Part shown: piece after piece, positions 8,737 through 17,781 of the stretch
Layout of the letters: the number at the start of each line of letters is the position of its first letter
Numbering within the stretch: the first letter of the stretch is position 1
Source of the DNA: Labilibaculum sp. K2S
GTDB taxonomy: Bacteria > Bacteroidota > Bacteroidia > Bacteroidales > Marinifilaceae
Direction of reading: 5' to 3'
Assembly (NCBI RefSeq): GCF_030372765.1
Contig: NZ_JAUCMW010000026.1
Span: 1-64,000 of the forward strand
Length of the DNA: 64,000 bases
Made by a program: the position numbers and the translations under genes
The notes under the pieces: model-generated
Told to the model about the DNA's origin: nothing
Database searches by the model: none
Seen by the model: the letters and a program-made list of their open reading frames with translations, nothing else

Positions 8737-10071
8737 TTATTGTAATTCTTTTTCCAGTAATAATTCCAATTGAAAAACTGCAACATGATAGTTGTATAAA
8801 CTGTTTATATAATCAAGATTCCGTGCCATCGAAACCGTTTCAGAATATAAGACATCAGTCGTTTTTTCCAATCCTTGCTTGTACCGGTTAGTACGTATTC
8901 GAAGTGCATCTTCCGCTTGCTCTTTGGCTAATTTGCTCAATTCAATCTTATCATATGCCACTTTCAGGTTTCTTTTGGCAGATTGAATTTCCATACTGTT
9001 TTTGGATACATATTCAGCGAAGTTTAATTCCGATATTTTCAACTCGGCCTTCGCCTTCTGAACCTTCCCAATGTTCTTATAACCGCTGAATAAATTCCAC
9101 GATAAACTTGCTCCAATCATGTAACTGTTTGCTGATGTTCCAAAAAGTTTATCGTCATTCCATTCGTAAGCACCAAATGCATTTAATCGCGGAAGGAACT
9201 GCATTTTTTCCGATTTCAGCATACTTTCCCTTGCCTCTACGCTTTTTCTATAAGCATTCAAATCCGAACGATTTTCAATTTGAAAATCTTGTTCCAAACC
9301 ATTTAACAAGGAAGGCTTTTTCTCCAAAAAATCTGTAGTAACAATCACCACATTAATATCCAAACCTAAAAGGTAGGCTAAAAACTCTCCTGCACTCTTC
9401 TGATTATTATTTGCATCTGATAACTGATTATCCAATTCCAGAACTCGTACTTTTGCAGATAACAGATCCGCTTCCTGAACAAAACCTTGAGCCAAATTAT
9501 TTTCAGTAACCTGTAATGCTTCAGCAGCAGCCTTTTTTGAAGATTGAAGAACCAAAACTGCCTCTTGAGCCAATTCGAGCTGATAATAGGCTTTCTTCAC
9601 CTCAAACTTTGCAAAATTTATCGTTCTCTCAGTCTTGTAATCAACAGCCTGCATTTTTGCATTCGCAGCCCTTCTACCATAAATTCCATCAATATTAATT
9701 AATGGCTGCTGAACCTCAATTTTAGTATTGAAATTTTTGGTCTGACCAGGATCATTTAACAACAATGGATTAAAATCAGCCTGTGTGGTTATCTCCTGCT
9801 TTAATTTGAATCCAAAACTACTCAATGGATCATTGGTAACAACTCCCGAATGAGAAAGATTCACTATGGGCAGGAAAACAGAGTTTGTTTGACGGAATTC
9901 AGCTTTGGCAGCTCTCCCCTCAGCCTTCGCCTTATTAATTTCCCAATTGTTTTCGGAAGCTTTTACTAAAGCTTCTTTCAAACTCAACTTCATTTCTACA
10001 GCTTGTGATTTCCCTTTTACTGAAAAGCCCATAACTAAAAGTAAAATGAAATAAATTCTAAGGTTTCGCAT
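8737..10071 (-). CDS. TolC-family outer membrane efflux protein
   Basis: The 444-residue protein shows a signal peptide (LRIYFILLLVMGFSVKG) and the duplicated TolC layout of long coiled-coil helices with beta-strand pairs. Typical strings are LVKASENNWEINKAKAE in repeat one and LNKS-like SKEQAEDALRIRTNRYKQG in repeat two. I chose the ATG at 10071 because it places the signal peptide at the N-terminus; an in-frame ATG at 10128 would add 19 residues and lies inside the direct repeats of the promoter region. It is the first gene of the efflux operon and provides the outer-membrane exit duct. Confidence 0.9.
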   Translation of the reverse strand: MRNLRIYFILLLVMGFSVKGKSQAVEMKLSLKEALVKASENNWEINKAKAEGRAAKAEFRQTNSVFLPIVNLSHSGVVTNDPLSSFGFKLKQEITTQADFNPLLLNDPGQTKNFNTKIEVQQPLINIDGIYGRRAANAKMQAVDYKTERTINFAKFEVKKAYYQLELAQEAVLVLQSSKKAAAEALQVTENNLAQGFVQEADLLSAKVRVLELDNQLSDANNNQKSAGEFLAYLLGLDINVVIVTTDFLEKKPSLLNGLEQDFQIENRSDLNAYRKSVEARESMLKSEKMQFLPRLNAFGAYEWNDDKLFGTSANSYMIGASLSWNLFSGYKNIGKVQKAKAELKISELNFAEYVSKNSMEIQSAKRNLKVAYDKIELSKLAKEQAEDALRIRTNRYKQGLEKTTDVLYSETVSMARNLDYINSLYNYHVAVFQLELLLEKELQ

Positions 10072-10112
10072 ATTTATTAGTTCTTTTAATTTCAGTTCAA
10101 ATCTAAGCAACA

Positions 10113-10146
10113 ATATCCACATATCCAAATATCTACATGTTTGTAG
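10113..10146. repeat. Three direct heptamers at 8-bp period plus a CTACA/TGTAG inverted repeat in the efflux promoter region
   Basis: ATATCCA at 10113, ATATCCA at 10121 and ATATCTA at 10129 recur every 8 bases. They run into CTACA-TGTT-TGTAG (10133-10146). The array sits 42-75 bases upstream of the TolC start. It could be a regulator binding site; no regulator gene is adjacent. Confidence 0.4.
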
Positions 10147-10262
10147 TTTTAATATATTTCTATCTTAACTTTGATTTTATTTATAGTAACTGAAATTTAG
10201 ATATTTAGGATACCAATAGCAATATTAATTTTAAATAAAGTGAAATTTCTCACATTCTAAAT

Positions 10263-10300
10263 TGATAAAAAAAAAGGCTCTCCAATAAATGGAAAGCCTC
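10263..10300 (-). terminator. Terminator downstream of cinA
   Basis: Stem AGGCT-TCC / GGA-AGCCT with an AATAAAT loop lies 25 bases beyond the cinA stop. On the minus strand it is followed by nine T residues. Confidence 0.75.
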
Positions 10301-10324
10301 TCTATATAAAGACAATATTATCCT

Positions 10325-11563
10325 TTACTTTTGAAGTAGATTCCGTAGTATATTTAATGCATTTAAAGATGCCACCTGAATATTTCGTTCTCTATTCTTA
10401 TACAAATCAAATCTATGAGAAATAAGTTCTTTTGGCCCTGCAACAGCAATCCAGACAGTTCCAACCGGTTTTTCCTGTGTTCCCCCATCGGGTCCGGCGA
10501 CTCCTGATGTTGCAATTGCGTAATCGGTATTTAGCACTTTTCTGGCTCCAATTGCCATTTGTTCCACTACCTGCTGACTTACCGCTCCATATTTTTCCAA
10601 ATCCTCACCATTCACACCTAAGATATTTTCCTTCACCTCATTTGAGTATGCTACTACACCACCTTTAAAATAAGAAGAACTGCCCGCATGAGATGTTATC
10701 AAGTGAGCAATTTTCCCTCCGGTACAACTCTCTGCTGTGCCCAAAGTCTTTCCCTTATCGGATAAAAGTTTAGCTACAGTCAATTCCATTGGTTGATCAT
10801 CATAGCCAAATATATTCTCAGAAATTATTTTTTTTAACGCGGACAACTGCTCCTCTATAATTTTCTCCAATTCTGCCAAGTCATTTCCCGAAAGACTCAT
10901 TCGTAAGCGCAAAACTCCCGGAGAAGGCAAATATGCCAATTTTACGCAAGCGGGTAAATTCCCTTCCCAATCTTCAAGCATTTCCGCCATAACAGATTCT
11001 CCAATACCTTGAGTCATTACTGTCTTGTGCAAAATAACCGGTGTCGAAAAATGTTGTTTTAATGATTGTAAAATTTCGTCCTGCATAATTCCCTTCATCT
11101 CAAAAGGAACACCAGGCATCGAGATAACTACCTTACCATCTTTCTCAAACCACATACAAGGAGCTGTACCATGGTTATTAGTGATTATTTTTGCACCATC
11201 CGGAATCAAAGCCTGTTCCCGATTGAAACGATTCATAGGAATCCCTCTCTGTGCGAGTCTTTGTTCAATTTTAGCAAATAACAAATCATCCTGCACCAGA
11301 TTCATTCCAAAAAGATCGCTTAATGTCTTTTTAGTAATATCATCATTCGTTGGTCCTAAACCACCTGTAATTAAAACAAGGGAAACTCTTTCCATTGCCT
11401 GTCTCAGGGAACTTACTATATCAGCTTCCTGATCTGATATACTGGTTATTTTCCCGACATTAATACCTATTCCATTTAATTCTTTGGCCATCCATGCTGA
11501 ATTGGTATCCACTATTTGACCAATCAGAATTTCGTCACCAATTGTAATTATCTCTGCTTGCAT
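10325..11563 (-). CDS. cinA: CinA-family protein (molybdopterin-binding-like plus nicotinamide-nucleotide amidohydrolase domain)
   Basis: The 412-residue length is full for CinA. The N-terminal COG1058 domain (MQAEIITIGDEILIGQIVDTN...TGGLGPTNDDITK) resembles molybdopterin-binding proteins and in some members is an ADP-ribose pyrophosphatase. The C-terminal domain carries AESCTGGKIAHLIT and TSGVAGPDGGTQEKPVGTVW, signatures of NMN deamidase (PncC). It would recycle nicotinamide mononucleotide in the cytoplasm. It lies 4 bases downstream of the Ste24-type protease gene, so the two are co-transcribed. Confidence 0.93.
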   Translation of the reverse strand: MQAEIITIGDEILIGQIVDTNSAWMAKELNGIGINVGKITSISDQEADIVSSLRQAMERVSLVLITGGLGPTNDDITKKTLSDLFGMNLVQDDLLFAKIEQRLAQRGIPMNRFNREQALIPDGAKIITNNHGTAPCMWFEKDGKVVISMPGVPFEMKGIMQDEILQSLKQHFSTPVILHKTVMTQGIGESVMAEMLEDWEGNLPACVKLAYLPSPGVLRLRMSLSGNDLAELEKIIEEQLSALKKIISENIFGYDDQPMELTVAKLLSDKGKTLGTAESCTGGKIAHLITSHAGSSSYFKGGVVAYSNEVKENILGVNGEDLEKYGAVSQQVVEQMAIGARKVLNTDYAIATSGVAGPDGGTQEKPVGTVWIAVAGPKELISHRFDLYKNRERNIQVASLNALNILRNLLQK

Positions 11564-11567
11564 TTGC

Positions 11568-12806
11568 TTATTTTATTAATTGTAATGCTTTTAATCGTTG
11601 TAAAAGACTTGGATGTGAATAGTAAAAAAACACATAAACCGGATGTGGCGTTAAATTGCTAAGAGAACTAACAGATAGTTTCTTTAAAGCATCTCCTAAA
11701 GCTTTCCCATCATAATTTTTTAAGGCATAATCATCGGCTTCATATTCATTCTTTCGTGATAAAATATTCATTCCCAAGCTTAAAAAGGTTGATATCGGAG
11801 AATATAAAATCCCAAAGGCTATCAATCCCAAATGAAATCCTTGTTGCTTCGCTCCCAATGCTTCCGAAAGTAAGGGATTGGCAATTATCAAAGAAAAAAT
11901 ATAAAACATCAGTCCGGTTTGCAGTAGGGATAAAAATATGCCGCTAAGTGTATGTCTCCTTTTATAGTGTCCAATTTCATGTGCCAAAACCGCAACAATC
12001 TCTTCCTTTGTAAGATCATTAATTAATGTGTCAAACAGAACAATTCTCTTTTTAGATCCAAGTCCGCTAAAATATGCATTTCCTTTCGATGATCGTTTAG
12101 AACCATCCATTACGTAGACATTATCCAATTTAAAATCTACTTTACCTGCAAACTTACTAATCTCATCTTTTAATTCTCCATCTTCCAGAGGTGTTTGCTT
12201 ATTAAATAAAGGCACCAATAAGGAAGAATAAAACATGGCCATAAAAATCATGAAAAAGGCAATTACCAGCCACGCCATCCACCAAAAGTTTGTGGTGGTC
12301 TGCAAATAAATCCATATTAATAAAGCCAATATGCCACCACCAATTACAGTACTTAGCAATCCCCCTTTTAATTTATCCAATACAAAGGTTTTTAAGCTTG
12401 TTCTGTTAAACCCATATTTTTCCTCTATTACAAATGTTGAATAGTAAGAAAAAGGCAATCCCAGCAAACTGGAAAAAAACAGAATCACACCAAAAAAGGC
12501 TAAAGCAATTGCTATTGGATGTTCAAAATAATTCCTGACTAACTCATCGACCCATGCAAAACCACCAAGCGCAATCATCAAAATTGTGGCAGTGAAACCG
12601 ATTCCTGACGAAAGTAACGAAGGCATAAGTTTGTCCTTCTGATAATTTTGTGACTGACTATATTTTTCCTGATCGTAAATTCCTTCTAATGCTTTAGGAA
12701 GAATTGGCGACCATTTCTTATGATTTAAAAATTCAAGAAATCGTTCTAAAATAAAATCTGCAGTTAAAATTCCCAATATGATATAAAGCAGCACCGTTGA
12801 TGTCAT
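11568..12806 (-). CDS. M48-family membrane metallopeptidase (Ste24/CAAX protease type)
   Basis: The 412-residue protein has several membrane spans and the zinc site HEIGH (residues 276-280 from this start), with the third ligand in NEYEADDYAL. The string VIEEKYGFNRTSLKTF is typical of Ste24 homologues. The bacterial role is probably membrane protein quality control, since bacteria lack prenylated CAAX substrates. I prefer the ATG at 12806 over the one at 12836, because the latter falls inside a TAATTTTG promoter box and the protein then begins with its first hydrophobic helix (TVLLYIILGIL). It is upstream of cinA. Confidence 0.92.
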   Translation of the reverse strand: MTSTVLLYIILGILTADFILERFLEFLNHKKWSPILPKALEGIYDQEKYSQSQNYQKDKLMPSLLSSGIGFTATILMIALGGFAWVDELVRNYFEHPIAIALAFFGVILFFSSLLGLPFSYYSTFVIEEKYGFNRTSLKTFVLDKLKGGLLSTVIGGGILALLIWIYLQTTTNFWWMAWLVIAFFMIFMAMFYSSLLVPLFNKQTPLEDGELKDEISKFAGKVDFKLDNVYVMDGSKRSSKGNAYFSGLGSKKRIVLFDTLINDLTKEEIVAVLAHEIGHYKRRHTLSGIFLSLLQTGLMFYIFSLIIANPLLSEALGAKQQGFHLGLIAFGILYSPISTFLSLGMNILSRKNEYEADDYALKNYDGKALGDALKKLSVSSLSNLTPHPVYVFFYYSHPSLLQRLKALQLIK

Positions 12807-12833
12807 GTAGTTTTGTATTAAAATTTGAACTCT

Positions 12834-12841
12834 CAAAATTA
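12834..12841 (-). promoter_or_regulatory. Probable -7 box (TAATTTTG) for the protease-cinA operon
   Basis: Minus-strand TAATTTTG fits TAnnTTTG. It overlaps the alternative start at 12836 and so supports initiation at 12806. No clear -33 TTTG is seen. Confidence 0.4.
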
Positions 12842-12844
12842 AAC

Positions 12845-12876
12845 AAGCCTGACAAAATAAAACTCATCAGGCTTTT
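12845..12876. terminator. Hairpin terminator between the DUF6340 and protease genes
   Basis: AAGCCTGA (12845-12852) pairs with TCAGGCTT (12867-12874). A strong T-run follows on the plus strand and a weaker one on the minus strand. By position it should end the minus-strand DUF6340 transcript. Confidence 0.6.
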
Positions 12877-12894
12877 TATTTAAAAAAAATAAAA

Positions 12895-13956
12895 TCACTC
12901 TCCAAAAAAGCGATCTAATTTCTCTTTATTTTTAGTTCTCAAGATAAGTTCCATTGTATATTTTTCAACAATTTTGAATTCGGAAGGTAAAGATTTAAGT
13001 TTTTTATAATAGTAAATAGATTTTCGAATCCATTGATTTGCCGTTATAAAATCTCCTTTAATTTCATAGGCTACGGCCAAATTATAACAAGCTCTTCCTG
13101 CAAGTTTAAAGTCATCTTCATTCGATATTTCTGTCCATAATGCTATTGGACTCTCCCAATCTTCCTGATCGATATAGTATTTTGAAATCGCTAAGCGATC
13201 ATCTCCGGAGGCAAAATACTTTCTAGTAATATCAATCCATTTAGGTGCAAGCATATCTGCATATTGATTTCCAATCTCATAAGAAACATCCTTAAAAAGA
13301 TCTTTTCTTTTGGGCAGTTTTTCTTCTATTAATCTTTTGTATGATGGTGATGTTATTTCAGAAAACAAGCTGTCAATTACAATTTGTTCATCCAGATATA
13401 TCTTATTTAACGGATCGTAAATTCTCCATACTGCAAAATAATTCGCATCAGTAATTCCATAGTTCAATACATCTTCAAATACTGTGTATTTATTATATAA
13501 CTGTATATCCTCCAAACAAATTAAAATATCAGATCCATTACTCTCACAGATACTGTCAACCAGTTCCCATTTCATTGGTTTATAATCTCTGTCACCTGAC
13601 ATTTCCTTTTTATCCAACTGAATAAATGGAATAGAATCCATGGCTAAATACTCCGATAAGTTCTCCGTAAAACCCAAATAACAGCTTGTTGAAATATCGG
13701 TACTATAATCAGTTGTGTCGGCAAGAAGTTTGCTGTTAACAAGATAGTATTGACTTATGGAATCAATCTTGAAACTGGTATTTCTATCAACAAAACCAAT
13801 TGTTTTCACATCAGCAGGAATTAAAACTTTGGGTGCATTAAGTCCTTGAAAACTATACAACGAAAGAGTTTGACAGGATGACAATACAAATAAGGAGATG
13901 ACAAATAGATATATCCTTTTAATAGATGACCTTACAACAGATGGACGTTTATTCAT
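12895..13956 (-). CDS. DUF6340-family lipoprotein
   Basis: The 353-residue protein has a signal peptide with lipobox (LFVLSSC) and the DUF6340 opening GFVDRNTSFKIDSI after a short linker. The rest is a soluble domain ending in TPR-like helices (AGRACYNLAVAYEIKGDF). It is probably anchored to the outer membrane facing the periplasm. DUF6340 proteins are restricted to Bacteroidota and have no known function. It starts 25 bases after the VWA-like gene ends, so it is the second gene of a two-gene operon. Confidence 0.85.
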   Translation of the reverse strand: MNKRPSVVRSSIKRIYLFVISLFVLSSCQTLSLYSFQGLNAPKVLIPADVKTIGFVDRNTSFKIDSISQYYLVNSKLLADTTDYSTDISTSCYLGFTENLSEYLAMDSIPFIQLDKKEMSGDRDYKPMKWELVDSICESNGSDILICLEDIQLYNKYTVFEDVLNYGITDANYFAVWRIYDPLNKIYLDEQIVIDSLFSEITSPSYKRLIEEKLPKRKDLFKDVSYEIGNQYADMLAPKWIDITRKYFASGDDRLAISKYYIDQEDWESPIALWTEISNEDDFKLAGRACYNLAVAYEIKGDFITANQWIRKSIYYYKKLKSLPSEFKIVEKYTMELILRTKNKEKLDRFFGE

Positions 13957-13981
13957 TTGATTAATTTTTTCGCCTTGAAGT

Positions 13982-16114
13982 TTAAATTCCCAACCAATAT
14001 TTTCTCAAAAACCATTCCAATATCATTAATAAAATAATTATAATCAATACAAATAACATCTCAATTAAATTGCCATATTTCGTTTGCTCTGATAAAATAG
14101 ATTTCGAATGCTCATTTTTTCTAATGTTGGTCCGCATTTCCGATTGTTCGTCAAGTTTAAACACCTCGCCTCCGGTTAAACTTGAAATTTGCGAAAGTAT
14201 TTTATGATCGGCCTGTAAATTTTTAGCTTCATTACTATTTAAGCTAACAATAAACTGTCCCTTTTGCTCCAAAACATTTTCACTATCCTGCGTTTTTACA
14301 ACAAATGAATAATTGCCTTTTGGCAAAGAGCTTATTCTTAATTGATATTTATCTGAGCGTTTTTCAAAATTATAATTGAAAGACTTACCTGCTTGATTTG
14401 TCAAAATAAAATCCAAATTCGTTTGATTCACCAACTCGTAGCTTTTATTGTATATCTCAGCATCAAACACAATTTCATCTCCTTCGGAGGTGTTTTTTGA
14501 GTAGTTAACCACCAATTGGTTACGATTAATCTTCAAAGATAAATACTGCACCATTTTATTGATCAAATCAAAAAATACTTCAGGGGAATCATTCATTCGA
14601 GACAAGTACAATTTCCATCGCCAGATTCCCTCACCAAAAATCCACGCAATCTTCTGATTATCAGCATATGAAAAAGCAATTTGAGGCTCTTCTGTTTGTA
14701 TCGATTTAATACTCTGATATCCAACAATATGATGTTCCGAAGTAAATACACAACTCACTAAAGGAGATAACAAGGGTGGCATTTTCTCTAAAATTTCCAC
14801 CTTCGATTTCTTTAAATCAAACAAGTTAAAAGTTTCATCGCCTACAAAGGATGATTCAGTGTATAAACCTTCATTTCTTAACAAATTAACACCAAAATTC
14901 AACTTGTTTAAAGCTTCAATATCCGAATTACCACCAACAACCATTAGAACTGGAATTTCCTTTTGTTGAATTTGCTGCAAAAAACCTGAATATGAATTGA
15001 GATGAGATGGGATTTGATACAGAACTACCAGATTGTATTTCTCAAGATCGGCTTGTTTCTGTGCAAGATTAATTAACTCGACAGTAAAATTTAAATTTTC
15101 ATTAATCGCCGATTGAATCGCGGCTATGTCCGGATGATATTTATCAAAACAAATTGCTATTTTTCTCTGATTATCCAATACATCAACCACAAACTCGTAT
15201 TGGTTATTTCTCTTGGTGCTTTCTTTTCCTGGTGCAATTACTTCTACCCTAAACTTCTGCAAACCGGCCTTTTCCGGAGTAATAAAAAAATCTTTTTCGA
15301 TAAAGAATGAATTACTATTAATCTGAATTTCATCATCAATCAATATCGACAACCCATTGTAAATTTTCAATTGTACTAATTCCGAATCAAAATTGCTTGC
15401 TTTAATCCCGATTCTAACAGGTAATTTACTTTTTACAAAACCTAATTTATTTGTTTTAACCGATATAACTGAAACATCCTCGATGCGCGCCGTGTCCCCT
15501 AACTGTAACGTATGAATGGGAAAATTCAAACCTTGTACATCATATCTGGGATTACCTCCTTTATTGTAAAGTCCATCGCTGGCAAGAATAACCTGAACAT
15601 TATTCAAATTTCCATAATTGTTCTTCAAAAATTCAAACAAATCTGAAAAATTTGTATTCGTCTCAGAATAATTATAATTAGATAGTTCCTCTACTTTATT
15701 TCCAAAACTAATTTTCTTTATCTCAAATTCAGAACTTAAAGTCTCAAGAAATTTTTCGATTTCAGTAGGATATTCATTCAAATAAAATAAAGAATCATTA
15801 GTTAATTTAAGAGACTTTGAATTGTCCTGAGCAAATACTAATAATGGTTTTTCAATTTTTTCTGAAGAGTATTTAATTTTTGGCTCCAAAAGTAGTATCA
15901 GAAGTAATAAAATGGAAAGCCCCCGCAAAAAAGCTAAAATGTAAATTTTAGGCAGAGAAAGATCCTTATGGTATGGCTTTTTGAAAAAATAAACCAACAC
16001 AATAAGCAATAAAGAAACTAAAGCAAAGGGCAATACCCACCATAATGAGTATTCTGTAACTATGGTGATATTCAATTTTAGTAATTTTAGAATTTCAACA
16101 AATTTAACAAACAA
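13982..16114 (-). CDS. VWA-like membrane protein with glutamine amidotransferase-like domain
   Basis: The 710-residue protein starts with two membrane spans (WWVLPFALVSLLLIVLVYF and IYILAFLRGLSILLLLILLL). Next come a von Willebrand A-like domain with a DxSxS metal site (QDNSKS) and the matching ASDG strand, a beta-rich segment, and a class I amidotransferase-like fold (KIAICFDKYHPDIAAIQ...VLMVVGGN). It closes with an Ig-like region and a final span (MLFVLIIIILLMILEWFL) typical of BatA-like proteins. It would be an inner-membrane protein with a large periplasmic part. The function is unknown. It heads the operon with the DUF6340 gene. Confidence 0.75.
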   Translation of the reverse strand: MFVKFVEILKLLKLNITIVTEYSLWWVLPFALVSLLLIVLVYFFKKPYHKDLSLPKIYILAFLRGLSILLLLILLLEPKIKYSSEKIEKPLLVFAQDNSKSLKLTNDSLFYLNEYPTEIEKFLETLSSEFEIKKISFGNKVEELSNYNYSETNTNFSDLFEFLKNNYGNLNNVQVILASDGLYNKGGNPRYDVQGLNFPIHTLQLGDTARIEDVSVISVKTNKLGFVKSKLPVRIGIKASNFDSELVQLKIYNGLSILIDDEIQINSNSFFIEKDFFITPEKAGLQKFRVEVIAPGKESTKRNNQYEFVVDVLDNQRKIAICFDKYHPDIAAIQSAINENLNFTVELINLAQKQADLEKYNLVVLYQIPSHLNSYSGFLQQIQQKEIPVLMVVGGNSDIEALNKLNFGVNLLRNEGLYTESSFVGDETFNLFDLKKSKVEILEKMPPLLSPLVSCVFTSEHHIVGYQSIKSIQTEEPQIAFSYADNQKIAWIFGEGIWRWKLYLSRMNDSPEVFFDLINKMVQYLSLKINRNQLVVNYSKNTSEGDEIVFDAEIYNKSYELVNQTNLDFILTNQAGKSFNYNFEKRSDKYQLRISSLPKGNYSFVVKTQDSENVLEQKGQFIVSLNSNEAKNLQADHKILSQISSLTGGEVFKLDEQSEMRTNIRKNEHSKSILSEQTKYGNLIEMLFVLIIIILLMILEWFLRKYWLGI

Positions 16115-16243
16115 ACTTTAAATGCTGGTTTAAAATCCAACAATCTCTACTTATAATCCAATGGTTTTAATCTTAAAATAAGGTCAAATTAAAGATTTAA
16201 TCTTCTTTAACACTTGTTTAGACCAATTAACTTGATTCATGCA

Positions 16244-16344
16244 TACATTTGTAATGTACAAAAGAACAAAAAGTAGTTTTTTCATATAGTAGATTAAGGT
16301 TTAAAGTGAGTAGAAAAAAAGTCGGCTGGTTACCGACTTTTTTT
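16244..16344 (+). ncRNA. Candidate small plus-strand transcript (sRNA or tiny ORF)
   Basis: TACATTTG (16244-16251) exactly matches the Bacteroidota -7 consensus, and a perfect terminator ends at 16344, giving a predicted RNA of about 85 bases between two minus-strand genes. A 16-codon ORF (16239-16289) overlaps the box and so would not be fully on the transcript. The -33 element is weak. This is a prediction from signals only. Confidence 0.3.
16314..16344. terminator. Strong bidirectional terminator
   Basis: AAAAAAAGTCGG and CCGACTTTTTTT pair over 12 bases around a 7-base loop. It can end transcription from either side. Confidence 0.85.
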
Positions 16345-16593
16345 GTGTGATATACTTTCCTGTTTAAAACAAAAATGACCTTCTAAAATTCATTTTAATA
16401 AACAGCAACACTTTATTGGAAGCAACCTTCTATAAAAAAGAGTTCACAACAAAGCATCTACATAGGGCTATCTTACAAAAGGATTTAACAACCCGTAAAA
16501 AATTCCTTATCATCTTCTTAACTATTACTTGATTCCTATTTGAAGAGAGGTTATGCAATTAAAAAATATCTGATTTCATCAATTGCGGAATGA

Positions 16594-17385
16594 TTAGATA
16601 TCGAAACCTGGTCTTATAAAATCTCTTGATTCGGGGAATACCTTCTCGACTATAGTTCGTAAACCTGAGAGTATCAGCAATAATGGCAGCATTCGATCCT
16701 CTGTTTCAGGAAATTTCTGCATAAAACAAGTCCAAGCCTTAATCGATTCATCAATTGACAGCAATGCCACTTTACCAGATGCAATACTGTCATGTTTGTA
16801 AAATTCATTCCCTGTTTCTTCTGTATTCGTCTTACTTCTAAGTGAGCGAAAGAGCTTGCTGGGAATAATAAACTGATACCAGCGAATTATCTCATAAGAA
16901 TTAAAGACTGTTTTTTCAATTTCACTCATCTCCTCTTCATCCTTGTAGTCCAGCAACTCTTTTAGGCTAATACTACCTACAAAAAGGAGAGCTTCAAATT
17001 CAGCAAACCAGTTGTCAACTAATTCAGAATATTTATCTGCTTGTCTCATTATTTGGCCTTTAAATATCAAATCATCTTTTTTCTCCTCTTCTTCAATATC
17101 AAAATTTTCAGCCTGTTCAGGCATTTCCATTCCTAAATCCTTTGCTGCTTGTTTCAGCAACTCCATACTTAACTGAAACATCTCATCCAGATTATCCATT
17201 GCAGAAGAAGCATCTGAATTAGAAGTATCTAAATCAGGAACACCCTCTTCCATCATTTTATAATTAAGACAATTACCCGTGAAACTGCATCTTTCACACC
17301 AACCATCACAATAATTATAAATACCGGGAATTAAGTAAGGATTTTGAATTAATGCAAAGAGTAAATCTTTATTCATATTTGGCAA
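16594..17385 (-). CDS. Hypothetical protein with N-terminal four-cysteine motif
   Basis: I do not recognise this 263-residue protein. Near the N-terminus it carries YCDGWCERCSFTGNC, a Cx3Cx2Cx5C arrangement that could bind zinc or an FeS cluster. An acidic linker follows (EEEEKKDD near residue 90), then a helical C-terminal part (residues 100-263) without membrane spans or signal peptide. A cytoplasmic protein is likely. It is a single-gene unit; the two possible starts are three codons apart. Similar proteins appear to be lineage-restricted, which is an impression rather than a search result. Confidence 0.7.
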   Translation of the reverse strand: MPNMNKDLLFALIQNPYLIPGIYNYCDGWCERCSFTGNCLNYKMMEEGVPDLDTSNSDASSAMDNLDEMFQLSMELLKQAAKDLGMEMPEQAENFDIEEEEKKDDLIFKGQIMRQADKYSELVDNWFAEFEALLFVGSISLKELLDYKDEEEMSEIEKTVFNSYEIIRWYQFIIPSKLFRSLRSKTNTEETGNEFYKHDSIASGKVALLSIDESIKAWTCFMQKFPETEDRMLPLLLILSGLRTIVEKVFPESRDFIRPGFDI

Positions 17386-17781
17386 ACTTCCTTTAAATCA
17401 TTTTGTAACATCTAAACTTATTAATAAAATGACAACTTTTGTTGTAATAGTCAGAGCATTTTATCAACAAATTCTTTAAAATATATAATCACTTTCATTG
17501 AGCGTTCCTAACAAATGAATTCAAGTTTAGGAAATCGTCACTATTTTGAAAAAACCACTGTGATTCTAAGCACTTGTACTTATTATCATCTGATTGGTTT
17601 CAATTTATCATTTTGATTTTTAAAAACAAAGTTATTTTTCCTAATTAAATGAAAGGCGAAGCTCAGTCCATATAAGCTTATTCAACTACATCACAGTAAA
17701 ATACAGCACTCAAATAATAATAATAAAACAAAAGAGCCACTTAAAAAGTGGCTCTATAATTCGATTAATAGCTGTGAATAT
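17386..17781. other. Intergenic region, 396 bases
   Basis: AT-rich sequence between two minus-strand genes. It contains the dapA terminator (17733-17755) and presumably the promoter of the gene ending at 16594. I see no ORF or RNA gene in it. Confidence 0.6.
17730..17755 (-). terminator. Terminator of dapA
   Basis: A perfect 10-bp stem AGAGCCACTT / AAGTGGCTCT with a three-base loop lies 26 bases after the dapA stop. A T-rich tract follows on the minus strand. Confidence 0.85.

Larger units (their letters stand above)
16115..16593. other. Intergenic region, 479 bases
   Basis: It separates two minus-strand genes. It holds a plus-strand TACATTTG box, a 16-codon ORF (16239-16289) and a strong terminator. 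Nothing else is recognised in 16345-16593. Confidence 0.6.
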
